A stretch of DNA of 64,000 nt, from positions 62,001-126,000 of the forward strand of contig CAVZUK010000002.1 in assembly GCA_963778465.1 (NCBI GenBank). Reading direction: 5' to 3'. Below are positions 54,461-64,000 of this stretch, one piece after another (the first letter of the stretch is position 1; each line of letters opens with the position of its first letter). This stretch comes from CAVZBW01 sp963778465 (GTDB taxonomy: Bacteria; Actinomycetota; Acidimicrobiia; Acidimicrobiales; RAAP-2). Both the position numbers and the translations under genes were made by a program. Below the pieces are notes generated by a model that searched no databases, was not told where the DNA came from, and saw only the letters and a program-made list of their open reading frames with translations.

Positions 54461-57400
54461 TTGCCCACTCGTAGTCCCGAACGTGTCTCCTTTGCCAACA
54501 TCGACGAGGCGCTGCCGCTGCCGGACCTCATCGCGATCCAGCGTGACTCGTTCCAGTGGTTCCTCGATCATGGGTTGGCGGAGGCCTTCAACGACATCAG
54601 CCCGATCGAGGACTTCACCGGCCAGCTGAGCCTCGAGCTCGAGTTCGACCCGGCCGATCCGGACCTTCGCCCGCCGCCCAAGTTCACGGTGGAGGAGTGC
54701 AAGGAAAAGGACATGACGTACGCCGCTCCGGTGTTCGTGCGGGCACGCTTCCTCAACGCCACCACCGGCGAGATCAAGGAGCAGACCGTCTTCATGGGGG
54801 ACTTCCCGATGATGACGGATCGGGGCACCTTCATCGTGAACGGCACCGAGCGCGTGGTCGTCAGCCAGCTCGTGCGGTCGCCCGGCGTGATCTTCCAACC
54901 CGGCCGCGACGCGAAGACCATCTTCACCGGGACCATCCACCCCTATCGCGGGGAGTGGATCGAGATGGACATCGAGGCCCGGCCGTCGCGCGACGTCACC
55001 GCCGGCGCTCGTGTCGCCCGCAAGCGGCGGCTGTCGCTGTTCGTGCTGCTGCGCGCCCTCGGCTACGGGGACGAGGCCTTCCTCGAGCGCTTCGTCCGCC
55101 ACTTCGACTTCCTGGCGGGCCAGTGGGAGAAGGAGCGGGAGCTGGCCCCGACCCGGGAGGAGGCGCTGCTCGAGATCTACAAGCGCGCCCGTCCCGGCGA
55201 GCCGCTCTCGGTGGAGGCGGCCCGGCAGTACTTCGAGAACGCCTTCTTCAATTCGAAGCGCTACGACCTGACCCGGGTCGGTCGCTACAAGCTCAACCGC
55301 AAGCTCGGTCCCGAGATCGAGCGGATCTCCGAGCTCTTCGGGATCGAGCTGGAGCGTCCCGCCCCCAACCAGGGCGTGCTCAGCCCGTCGGAGATCCTCG
55401 CCTCGTCGACCTACATGCTCCACCTCGCGCTCCACATGGCCGACGGAGACTCGACGTACCGGATCGACGACCAGGACCACTTCGCCAACCGGCGCATCCG
55501 CTCCGTGGGGGAGCTGATCCAGAACCAGGTGCGTGTCGGTCTCTCCCGGATGGAACGAGTGGTCCGGGAGCGGATGACGACCCAGGACGTCGAGGCGATC
55601 ACGCCCCAGACGCTCATCAACATCCGTCCCGTGGTGGCCGCCGTAAAGGAGTTCTTCGGCACCAGCCAGCTCAGCCAGTTCATGGACCAGAACAACCCCC
55701 TGTCGGGCCTGGCCCACAAGCGCCGGCTCTCCGCCCTCGGCCCCGGCGGGCTCTCGCGTGAGCGCGCCGGCTTCGAGGTGCGAGACGTCCACACGTCCCA
55801 CTACGGGCGGATGTGCCCGATCGAGACGCCCGAGGGTCCGAACATCGGGCTGATCGGGGCACTGGCCACCTACGCAAGGGTCAACGAGTACGGCTTCATC
55901 GAGACCCCGTACCGCAAGGTGGTCGACGGCACCGTCACCGACGAGATCATCTACCTCGCCGCCGACGAGGAAGAGGAGCACGTCATCGCCCAGGCCAACG
56001 CGGCGGTCGCGACCGACGGCCGGCTCGTCTCCGAGCGCGTCCTCGTCCGTCGTGGCCCGCAGGGTACGGGCGTCCGGGTGGGCGCCGTGAGCACGACCTT
56101 CGGGACGACCAGCGAGATCGACTACGTGCCGCCTTCCGAGGTCGACCTGATGGACGTCTCGCCCAAGCAGACGGTGTCCGTGTCGACCGCACTGATCCCC
56201 TTCGTCGAGCACGACGACGCCAACCGTGCGCTGATGGGCGCCAACATGCAGAAGCAGGCGGTGCCCCTCGTCGTGCCCGAGGCTCCCTACATCGGGACCG
56301 GCGTCGAGGCCCGGGCGGCCCGCGACGCCGGAGACGTGATCATCGCGGAGGGCGACGGGTCCGTGACCGAAGTTTCCGGCGACCAGATCGTCGTCGAGTA
56401 CCAGCCGGGCCAGCGGGACCGCCTCAGCCAACCGCTGGCCCGCAAGGTCTACCGCCTGGCCAAGTTCCGCCGCTCCAACCAGAACACCTGCATCAACCAG
56501 CGGGCGCTCGTGGAGGAGGGTCAGCACGTCGCCACGGGCGACCTCCTGGCCGACGGTCCCTCCACCCACAACGGCGAGCTGGCCCTGGGCAAGAACCTGC
56601 TCGTCGCGTTCATGCCCTGGGAGGGCTTCAATTACGAGGACGCCATCATCCTCTCCGAGCGGCTGGTGCGTGACGACGTGCTCACGTCCATCCACATCGA
56701 GGAGCACGAGGTGGACGCCCGCGACACCAAGCTCGGCGCGGAGGAGATCACCCGGGACATCCCCAACTTGTCGGAGGAGATCCTGGCGGACCTCGACGAG
56801 CGCGGGATCGTCCGGATCGGTGCCGAGGTCGACGCCGGCGACGTGCTGGTCGGCAAGGTCACCCCGAAGGGCGAGACGGAGCAGACGCCCGAGGAGCGGC
56901 TGCTGCGGGCCATCTTCGGCGAGAAGGCGCGCGAGGTGCGTGACACCAGCCTCAAGGTCCCCCACGGGGAGTCCGGAAAGGTGATCGACGTGCGGGTCTT
57001 CTCGCGGGACGACTCCCACGAGCTGCCGCCCGGGGTCAACGAGCTGGTGCGCGTCTACGTGGCCCAGAAGCGCAAGATCTCCGAGGGGGACAAGCTGGCT
57101 GGCCGCCACGGGAACAAGGGGGTCATCTCCAAGATCCTGCCGATCGAGGACATGCCCTTCCTGGAGGACGGGACCCCCGTCGACATCATCTTGAACCCCC
57201 TCGGTGTGCCCAGCCGGATGAACGTCGGGCAGGTGCTCGAGTCCCACCTCGGCTACTGCGCCCGGTGGGGTTGGGACGGGGTCTCGGAGTCGGCGGTGCT
57301 CGACGGAGGGAGCGCCGACGGTGCGGAGCGCAAGACGCGACCCCGCACCGATCCAAAGGTCTGGGTGTCCACGCCCGTGTTCGACGGTGCCCACTGGGAC

Positions 57401-58042
57401 GAGCAGGAGGAGGCGGGCAACCAGCCCACCATCCAGCAGATCTTCGGGCGTCTTTCCCCCGACTCGGTCAACGGCGGCGTGCAGATCCATCCCGACGGCA
57501 AGGCGGTGCTGAACAACGGGAGGAGCGGGGAGCGTTACGACAACCCGGTCTCGGTCGGCTACATCTACATCCTGAAGCTTGCCCACCTGGTGGACGACAA
57601 GATCCACGCCCGCTCGACGGGTCCGTACTCGATGATCACCCAGCAGCCTCTCGGCGGCAAGGCGCAGTTCGGGGGTCAGCGCTTCGGGGAGATGGAGGTC
57701 TGGGCCCTCGAGGCCTTCGGCTCCGCCTACGCCCTGCAGGAGCTGCTCACCATCAAGTCCGACGACGTGCTCGGCCGGGTCAAGGTCTACGAGGCGATCG
57801 TCAAGGGCGAGAACATCCCCGAGCCGGGCATTCCCGAGAGCTTCAAGGTGCTCATCAAGGAGATGCAGTCGCTCTGCTTGAATGTCGAGGTCCTCTCGCA
57901 GACCGGCGAGGAGATCGAGATGCACGAGCTCGACGAGGACGTGTTCCGCACGGCGGAGGAATTGGGGATCGACATCAGCCGCCCCGAGCGAGGGTCGGAT
58001 GAGGAAGACGAGCGGCGCGCGGCCGAGAGGAGCTTTTCGTGA
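54461..58042 (+). CDS. rpoB: DNA-directed RNA polymerase subunit beta
   Basis: 1193 residues. The rifampicin region around SQLSQFMDQNNPLSGLAHKRRLSALGPGGLSRERAGF (residues near 410-440) has the wild-type Asp, His and Ser of sensitive enzymes. Later come KNLLVAFMPWEGFNYEDAII, GRHGNKGVISKILP and GGKAQFGGQRFGEMEVWALEA. TTG 54461 is preceded by GGAGGAG and gives the typical N-terminus. Its stop overlaps the rpoC GTG (GTGA). The long antisense frames over this gene are composition artefacts. Confidence 0.99.
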   Translation: MPTRSPERVSFANIDEALPLPDLIAIQRDSFQWFLDHGLAEAFNDISPIEDFTGQLSLELEFDPADPDLRPPPKFTVEECKEKDMTYAAPVFVRARFLNATTGEIKEQTVFMGDFPMMTDRGTFIVNGTERVVVSQLVRSPGVIFQPGRDAKTIFTGTIHPYRGEWIEMDIEARPSRDVTAGARVARKRRLSLFVLLRALGYGDEAFLERFVRHFDFLAGQWEKERELAPTREEALLEIYKRARPGEPLSVEAARQYFENAFFNSKRYDLTRVGRYKLNRKLGPEIERISELFGIELERPAPNQGVLSPSEILASSTYMLHLALHMADGDSTYRIDDQDHFANRRIRSVGELIQNQVRVGLSRMERVVRERMTTQDVEAITPQTLINIRPVVAAVKEFFGTSQLSQFMDQNNPLSGLAHKRRLSALGPGGLSRERAGFEVRDVHTSHYGRMCPIETPEGPNIGLIGALATYARVNEYGFIETPYRKVVDGTVTDEIIYLAADEEEEHVIAQANAAVATDGRLVSERVLVRRGPQGTGVRVGAVSTTFGTTSEIDYVPPSEVDLMDVSPKQTVSVSTALIPFVEHDDANRALMGANMQKQAVPLVVPEAPYIGTGVEARAARDAGDVIIAEGDGSVTEVSGDQIVVEYQPGQRDRLSQPLARKVYRLAKFRRSNQNTCINQRALVEEGQHVATGDLLADGPSTHNGELALGKNLLVAFMPWEGFNYEDAIILSERLVRDDVLTSIHIEEHEVDARDTKLGAEEITRDIPNLSEEILADLDERGIVRIGAEVDAGDVLVGKVTPKGETEQTPEERLLRAIFGEKAREVRDTSLKVPHGESGKVIDVRVFSRDDSHELPPGVNELVRVYVAQKRKISEGDKLAGRHGNKGVISKILPIEDMPFLEDGTPVDIILNPLGVPSRMNVGQVLESHLGYCARWGWDGVSESAVLDGGSADGAERKTRPRTDPKVWVSTPVFDGAHWDEQEEAGNQPTIQQIFGRLSPDSVNGGVQIHPDGKAVLNNGRSGERYDNPVSVGYIYILKLAHLVDDKIHARSTGPYSMITQQPLGGKAQFGGQRFGEMEVWALEAFGSAYALQELLTIKSDDVLGRVKVYEAIVKGENIPEPGIPESFKVLIKEMQSLCLNVEVLSQTGEEIEMHELDEDVFRTAEELGIDISRPERGSDEEDERRAAERSFS

Positions 58043-61000
58043 CGGCACTCGACGTCAACATGTTCGACCAGCTCCGTATCGGGCTGGCCACGGGTGACTC
58101 CATCCGTGGCTGGTCCAACGGAGAGGTCAAGAAGCCCGAGACCATCAACTACCGCACGCTGCGTCCGGAGAAGGACGGGCTCTTCTGCGAGAAGATCTTC
58201 GGTCCGACCAAGGACTGGGAGTGCTACTGCGGCAAGTACAAGCGGGTCCGCTTCAAGGGCATCATCTGCGAGCGCTGTGGCGTCGAGGTCACTCGGTCCA
58301 AGGTGCGGCGCGAGCGCATGGGCCACATCGAGCTGGCCGCTCCCGTGGTGCACATCTGGTACCTGAGGGGCACGCGTAGCTGGTTGGCCTACCTGCTCAT
58401 GGGGACCGAAGCGCGCGAGGAGCTCAAGGCCAAGCAGCTCGAGAAGGTGATCTACTTCGCCGCCAACCTCGTGACCTGGGTCGACGAGGACAAGCGCCAC
58501 ACGGAGCTGCCGAACCTCGAGGCCGAGCTGGCCGAGGAGGTCGTCGACATCGAGCGCCGGCGCGACCTCGACATCGACCGCCGCTTCAAGGCCCTCGAGG
58601 AGGAGCTGGCGAGGCTCGAGTCCGAGGGAGCCCGGGAGGCCGAGCTCAAGGCGCGCCAGCGCGCGGCGGAGAAGGAGATCACCGCCCTGCGCGAGCGCTC
58701 CCAGGAGGAGATCGAGCGGGCGCAGCGGGCGCTCGACGAGTTTCGCAACCTCTTCGCGAGGAAGATCATCGAGGACGAGCTGTTGTGGCGCGAGATGCAG
58801 CTGCGCTACTCGGACTACTTCGAGGGCGGTATGGGGGCGGAGACCATCTCGCGCCTCATCGACCGCATCGACCTCGACGAGGAGGAGAAGAAGCTCCGCG
58901 CCATGATCGAGGCCGCCGACGGGCGCCGTCCACTCTCGGCGCAGCGGCGCCAGAAGGTCATCAAGCGGCTCAAGATCGTCTCGGCGTTCAATCGCCGGGA
59001 CGAGCACGGCCGGCGCGTCAACGACCCTCGGGCGATGATCCTCGAGGCGGTCCCGGTGATCCCGCCGGACCTGCGGCCCATGGTGCAGCTCGACGGCGGG
59101 CGGTTCGCCACCTCGGACCTGAACGACCTCTATCGGCGGGTCATCAACCGCAACAACCGGCTCAAGAGGCTGCTCGACCTCGGCGCGCCCGAGATCATCA
59201 TCAACAACGAGAAGCGGATGCTCCAAGAGGCGGTCGACGCCCTCTTCGACAACGGGCGCAGGGGCCGTCCCGTCACCGGACCGGGCAACCGCCCGCTCAA
59301 GAGCCTCTCGGACATGCTCAAGGGCAAGCAGGGCCGGTTCCGCCAGAACCTGCTGGGCAAGCGGGTGGACTACTCGGGGCGTTCGGTCATCGTCATCGGC
59401 CCGACCCTGCGCCTGCACCAGTGCGGCCTGCCCAAGCTGATGGCCCTCGAGCTGTTCAAGCCCTTCGTCATGAAGCGCCTGGTCGACGCCGAGCTGGCGC
59501 AAAACATCAAGTCGGCCAAGCGGATGGTGGAGCGTCGCCGCCCGCAGGTCTGGGACGTGCTCGAGAGCGTGATCAAGGAGCACCCGGTCCTGCTCAACCG
59601 GGCGCCGACCCTGCACCGGCTCGGGATCCAGGCCTTCGAGCCGATCCTGGTCGAGGGCAAGGCGATCCAGGTTCACCCCCTCGTGTGCACCGCCTTCAAC
59701 GCGGACTTCGACGGGGACCAGATGGCGGTCCACCTGCCCCTGTCGGCCGAGGCCCAGGCCGAGTCCCGGGTGCTCATGCTCTCGGCCAACAACATCCTGT
59801 CCCCGGCCACCGGACGCCCGATCACCGTGCCGACCCAGGACATGGTCTTCGGCGCGTACTACCTCACCCTCCCCATCGAGGGAGTCAAGGGCGAGGGTCG
59901 GGTGTTCCGCCATCCCTTCGAGGTGGAGCAGGCTTTCGACGCGGGAGACATCGACCTGCACGCCAAGGTGGTCCTCCGGCCCCTCCCGGCGTCCTCGATG
60001 GACCGACGGTTGGCCGCGGGCACGATCGCGGGCAACGCCGCCACCACCAACGGTGCGGCGAGCGCCAACGGCAGCGGCGCCGACGGTGGGGAAGCGGAGC
60101 CCGACGAGGCCGACTCGGTCGCGGGACGCGAGATCGAGACCACCCCGGGACGGATCTTCTTCAACGACGCCCTGCCCGGCGGCTTCCGCTACGTCAACAG
60201 CGTGATCGGCAAGCGCGACGTCCCCATCGGGTCGATCGTGGAGGAGCTGAGCAGCGTCTACCCGAAGCACGTGGTCGCGGAGAGCCTCGACCGGATCAAG
60301 GCTCTCGGCTTCCGGTTCGCCACGCAGTCCGGACTCACGATCTCGATCGACGACGTCCGCACGCCGCCCGACAAGGACGCCATCCTGGACCGCTACGAGA
60401 AGGAGGCGGAGAAGGCGGAGACCCAGTTCAAGCGCGGCATCATCACGGACGACGAGCGCCGCCAGAAGGAGATCGAGATCTGGACCTCGGCCAACTCCGA
60501 GGTCGGCCGCGCCATGGAGAAGACCCTGTCTTCGATGGCCTTCAACCCCCTCGACATGATGGTGGACTCCGGGGCCAGAGGGAACGCCCAGCAGATCCGG
60601 CAGATCGCCGGCATGAAGGGCCTCGTGTCCAACCCGAGGGGCGAGATGATCCCGAGGCCGATCAAGTCCTCCTTCCGTGAGGGGCTCTCGGTCCTCGAGT
60701 ACTTCATCTCGACCCACGGCGCCAGGAAGGGCCTCGCCGACACCGCACTCCGCACCGCCGACTCGGGCTACCTGACCCGGCGGCTCGTGGACGTGGCCCA
60801 GGAGCTCATCATCCGGATCGACGACTGCGGGACACAGCGCGGCATCTGGATCGAACAGGTCGCGCCGGACGATCCCGGGCACCGCAACTACCTGGAGACC
60901 CGCCTCTACGGCCGGGCCCTGACCGAGCCGATCACGCTCTCCGACGGCACCGTGCTCGAGGCGGGCACCGTGCTCGACGACGACCAGGTCGAGGCCCTGC

Positions 61001-62160
61001 GCGACGACCCGTCGCTCGACAGGGTCCGGGTCCGCTCCGTCCTCACCTGCGAGTCGACCCACGGCGTGTGCATCCTCTGCTACGGGCAGTCCCTGGCGAC
61101 GGGGCGCCTGATCGAGCTCGGTGAGGCGGTCGGCGTGATCGCCGCCCAGTCCATCGGCGAGCCCGGCACCCAGCTCACGATGCGGACGTTCCACACCGGT
61201 GGCATCGTCGGCGAAGACATCACCCACGGCCTTCCCCGGGTGGTCGAGCTCTTCGAGGCTCGCACCCCCAAGGGAGCGGCGGTTCTCGCCCGGCACTCGG
61301 GCGTGGTCCGCGTCGAGGACGAGGAGGGTGGTCGGCGGATCACCGTGGTCGCGGACGACGGGTCCGAGGACTCGGCGGTGGTCGCGCAGCGGGCCCACCT
61401 CCAGTTCGCCGACGGGCAGGAGGTCCAGGCGGGCGACGCTCTCGTCGAGGGCCCCAAGGACCCGAAGGAGCTGCTCGAGGTCAAGGGCATCCGGGAGACC
61501 CAGCAGTACCTCGTCGAGGAGGTCCAGAAGGTCTACCGGGACCAGGGCGTGTCGATCCACGACAAGCACATCGAGCTGATCGTGCGCCAGATGCTGCGCC
61601 GGGTGCTCGTGGCCGAGCCGGGCGACGCCCCCTTCCTCCCCGGAGAGCGGGTCGACAACCAGGTCTACGCCGAGGTGAACCGGAATCTGGTGGAGGAGGG
61701 CAACCGCCCTGCCGAGGGACGCCCCGAGCTGATGGGGATCACCAAGGCATCGCTCGCCACCGACAGCTGGCTGTCGGCGGCCTCCTTCCAGGAGACCACG
61801 AGGGTCCTCACCGAGGCCGCCATCGAGGGTCGCTCCGACCAGCTCTTCGGCCTGAAGGAGAACATCATCATCGGCAAGCTGATCCCGGCCGGCACCGGGA
61901 TGGAGCGCTACCGGACGATCGAGCTCGAGATGCCCGACGCCGAGGCGTTGCCGTTCTGGGCCCTCGGGTCGGGTGGGGACACCGAGACCGAGGATCTGGC
62001 GGCCTGGTTGCGGGACATGAGCGGCGACGGCGTCGACGACACCCCGTTCGACAGCTCGATCGACGCCAGCTGGCTGGGGGTCCCCCCGAGCGACGCCGGC
62101 GCGGCCGAGGGATCGTCCGGGGTCGAGGAAGCCAATCCGGGGCCGGCCGCGCTGGGGTAG
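58039..62160 (+). CDS. rpoC: DNA-directed RNA polymerase subunit beta'
   Basis: 1373 residues with the Mg-binding NADFDGDQM, the N-terminal zinc site CYCGKYKRV..GIICERCGVEV, bridge helix region AYQARGN-equivalent GARGNAQQIRQIAGMKG, and the second zinc site CESTHGVCILCYG. A low-complexity Gly/Asn/Glu/Asp stretch (about 655-695, GNAATTNGAASANGSG) sits between the active-site domain and the funnel; it is probably a surface loop. The start GTG 58039 overlaps rpoB. A C-terminal acidic/Ser-rich tail follows. Confidence 0.99.
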   Translation: MTALDVNMFDQLRIGLATGDSIRGWSNGEVKKPETINYRTLRPEKDGLFCEKIFGPTKDWECYCGKYKRVRFKGIICERCGVEVTRSKVRRERMGHIELAAPVVHIWYLRGTRSWLAYLLMGTEAREELKAKQLEKVIYFAANLVTWVDEDKRHTELPNLEAELAEEVVDIERRRDLDIDRRFKALEEELARLESEGAREAELKARQRAAEKEITALRERSQEEIERAQRALDEFRNLFARKIIEDELLWREMQLRYSDYFEGGMGAETISRLIDRIDLDEEEKKLRAMIEAADGRRPLSAQRRQKVIKRLKIVSAFNRRDEHGRRVNDPRAMILEAVPVIPPDLRPMVQLDGGRFATSDLNDLYRRVINRNNRLKRLLDLGAPEIIINNEKRMLQEAVDALFDNGRRGRPVTGPGNRPLKSLSDMLKGKQGRFRQNLLGKRVDYSGRSVIVIGPTLRLHQCGLPKLMALELFKPFVMKRLVDAELAQNIKSAKRMVERRRPQVWDVLESVIKEHPVLLNRAPTLHRLGIQAFEPILVEGKAIQVHPLVCTAFNADFDGDQMAVHLPLSAEAQAESRVLMLSANNILSPATGRPITVPTQDMVFGAYYLTLPIEGVKGEGRVFRHPFEVEQAFDAGDIDLHAKVVLRPLPASSMDRRLAAGTIAGNAATTNGAASANGSGADGGEAEPDEADSVAGREIETTPGRIFFNDALPGGFRYVNSVIGKRDVPIGSIVEELSSVYPKHVVAESLDRIKALGFRFATQSGLTISIDDVRTPPDKDAILDRYEKEAEKAETQFKRGIITDDERRQKEIEIWTSANSEVGRAMEKTLSSMAFNPLDMMVDSGARGNAQQIRQIAGMKGLVSNPRGEMIPRPIKSSFREGLSVLEYFISTHGARKGLADTALRTADSGYLTRRLVDVAQELIIRIDDCGTQRGIWIEQVAPDDPGHRNYLETRLYGRALTEPITLSDGTVLEAGTVLDDDQVEALRDDPSLDRVRVRSVLTCESTHGVCILCYGQSLATGRLIELGEAVGVIAAQSIGEPGTQLTMRTFHTGGIVGEDITHGLPRVVELFEARTPKGAAVLARHSGVVRVEDEEGGRRITVVADDGSEDSAVVAQRAHLQFADGQEVQAGDALVEGPKDPKELLEVKGIRETQQYLVEEVQKVYRDQGVSIHDKHIELIVRQMLRRVLVAEPGDAPFLPGERVDNQVYAEVNRNLVEEGNRPAEGRPELMGITKASLATDSWLSAASFQETTRVLTEAAIEGRSDQLFGLKENIIIGKLIPAGTGMERYRTIELEMPDAEALPFWALGSGGDTETEDLAAWLRDMSGDGVDDTPFDSSIDASWLGVPPSDAGAAEGSSGVEEANPGPAALG

Positions 62161-62171
62161 CCGACAGGGGC

Positions 62172-62177
62172 TACAAT
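62172..62177 (+). promoter_or_regulatory. Possible -10 box before rpsL
   Basis: TACAAT stands 12 bases after the rpoC stop and could start a transcript for rpsL-rpsG-fusA with a leader of about 85 bases. No convincing -35 box is present at the right distance. Confidence 0.4.
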
Positions 62178-62268
62178 GGATGAGCTGGCGTGCGCGGCCC
62201 TGTTGGGCTGCGCGCCCGGACGGCTGCGGCCGTTTCCCACCAAAACTTTGTTCACCGAGAGGACTCGC

Positions 62269-62640
62269 GTGCCCACGATCGCGCAGCTCGTCCGCAAGGG
62301 ACGGGAGGCAAAGAAGACGAAGGTCAAAACGGCGGCACTCAAGGGTGCCCCGCAGCGTCGCGGGGTGTGCACGCGCGTGTACACGACCACTCCCAAGAAG
62401 CCGAACTCGGCGCTCCGCAAGGTTGCCCGGGTGCGGCTGACGAGTGGCGTGGAGGTGACCGCCTACATCCCCGGCGTCGGGCACAACCTCCAGGAGCACT
62501 CGATGGTGCTGGTGCGCGGCGGTCGGGTCAAGGACCTGCCGGGAGTCCGCTACAAGGTGATCCGGGGGGCGCTCGACACGTCGGGCGTCCGAGAGCGCAA
62601 CCAGGCCCGTAGCCGCTACGGCGCGAAGAAGGAGGGCTGA
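62269..62640 (+). CDS. rpsL: 30S ribosomal protein S12
   Basis: 123 residues from GTG 62269, with GAGAGGA six bases upstream; longer frames from 62176 lack homology. TTPKKPNSALRKVARVRLTSG and VLVRGGRVKDLPGVRYKV contain Lys43 and Lys88 in the streptomycin-sensitive state. S12 controls decoding accuracy. The stop overlaps the rpsG ATG (TGATG). First gene of the str operon. Confidence 0.99.
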   Translation: MPTIAQLVRKGREAKKTKVKTAALKGAPQRRGVCTRVYTTTPKKPNSALRKVARVRLTSGVEVTAYIPGVGHNLQEHSMVLVRGGRVKDLPGVRYKVIRGALDTSGVRERNQARSRYGAKKEG

Positions 62641-63110
62641 TGCCGCGTAACGGTCCCGCCCCCCGACGCGAGCTCGTGCCCGACCCCGTCTACCACTCGG
62701 TCCTCGTGAGCCAGGTGGTCAACAAGGTCCTGAGTCGCGGCAAGCGCACCCTCTCGGAGCGCATCGTCTACGGAGCGCTCGACACGGTCCGCGACCGGAC
62801 CGCCACGGAGCCGATCGCCGTGTTGAAGCGCGCCGTCGAGAACACCCGGCCCGAGCTCGAGGTCAAGAGCCGGCGAGTCGGTGGCGCGACCTACCAGGTG
62901 CCCATCGAGGTGCGCCCCCGGCGGGCGACCACGCTCGCCATCCGGTGGCTGGTCAGCTACTCGCGGCAGCGTCGCGAAAAGACCATGGCGGAGCGCCTGG
63001 CGGGGGAGCTGCTCGACGCGTCGAACGGCGTCGGTTCGGCGGTCAAGCGCCGTGAAGATATGCACAAGATGGCCGAGTCCAACAAGGCCTTCGCCCACTA
63101 CCGCTGGTAG
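62640..63110 (+). CDS. rpsG: 30S ribosomal protein S7
   Basis: 156 residues, normal length. Landmarks PRRELVPDPVYHSVLVSQVVNKVL, RPELEVKSRRVGGATYQVPIEVRP, LAIRWLVSYSRQRREKTMAERLAGEL and REDMHKMAESNKAFAHYRW (family order). It nucleates 30S head assembly. Start overlaps the rpsL stop, and fusA starts 50 bases after its stop. Confidence 0.99.
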   Translation: MPRNGPAPRRELVPDPVYHSVLVSQVVNKVLSRGKRTLSERIVYGALDTVRDRTATEPIAVLKRAVENTRPELEVKSRRVGGATYQVPIEVRPRRATTLAIRWLVSYSRQRREKTMAERLAGELLDASNGVGSAVKRREDMHKMAESNKAFAHYRW

Positions 63111-63160
63111 TGGGTACGTCTCCCTACCAGCATTCTTGAGGCGATACGGAGCTGATCCAT

Positions 63161-64000
<840 letters not shown>

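Noticed and set aside
55670..55780. Rifampicin-resistance substitution in rpoB
   Set aside because: The Asp, His and Ser of the cluster region are wild type.
54434..62499. Very long antisense frames opposite rpoB (1204 codons) and rpoC (1570 codons)
   Set aside because: They mirror the codon periodicity of GC-rich rpoBC, have Arg/His/Glu/Asp/Val-biased low-complexity products, and lack family motifs or ribosome sites.

Overview
The window comes from a high-GC actinobacterium. GTG and TTG starts are common, genes are packed tightly with ATGA/GTGA stop-start overlaps, and several families are typically actinobacterial: DUF3151, LytR C-terminal, CysO-type sulfur carrier, GpgS, MptB-like mannosyltransferase and HemQ. 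An acidimicrobial lineage is a reasonable guess but cannot be proven without a database search. No phage, insertion sequence or CRISPR array was seen. One ATPase gene beside a tRNA-Ser looks horizontally acquired.

Layout. 0-2.5 kb: NodIJ-like ABC exporter (ATPase truncated by the window edge, two permeases). 2.5-7.3 kb: a frameshifted S51-like protein, two cyclophilins and two orphan substrate-binding proteins. 7.3-12 kb: DUF3151 protein, aspartate kinase and aspartate-semialdehyde dehydrogenase (first steps of the aspartate family), and a frameshifted rmuC. 12-18.3 kb: SQD1-type UDP-sulfoquinovose synthase, an anchored protein, citrate synthase, thioesterase II, GtrA, YajQ and tRNA-Tyr. 18.5-26.2 kb: a five-gene minus-strand operon (lone receiver domain, BcsB-like protein, membrane protein, GT2 synthase, GT-C-like membrane enzyme) that looks like an unassigned exopolysaccharide system. 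26.3-32.1 kb: patatin-like lipase, tRNA-Thr, Hsp20 with a HAIR-like operator and a good sigma70-type promoter, LytR_C protein, otsB, otsA and gpgS.

32.2-35.9 kb: a SAM-I riboswitch controls a threonine-synthase-family gene followed by a CysO-like sulfur carrier, then CIRCE-groL. This SAM-thrC-cysO arrangement is the most provocative part of the window, because it suggests a protein-thiocarboxylate route to homocysteine. 35.9-42.5 kb: hemQ, larE and a NIL-domain protein, a Nudix protein, a GNAT, larC-larB (nickel-pincer cofactor), pheA and tRNA-Ser. 42.5-49.6 kb: ATPase island, Fur-family regulator, two-component system, secreted coiled-coil protein, MptB-like mannosyltransferase and a GNAT.

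49.6-64 kb: the translation/transcription core: tRNA-Thr, tRNA-Met, rpmG, tRNA-Trp, secE, nusG, rplK, rplA, rplJ, rplL, rpoB, rpoC, rpsL, rpsG, and fusA cut by the window end. Many genes have a TAnnnT hexamer 6-9 bases before the start codon, pointing to widespread leaderless transcription.
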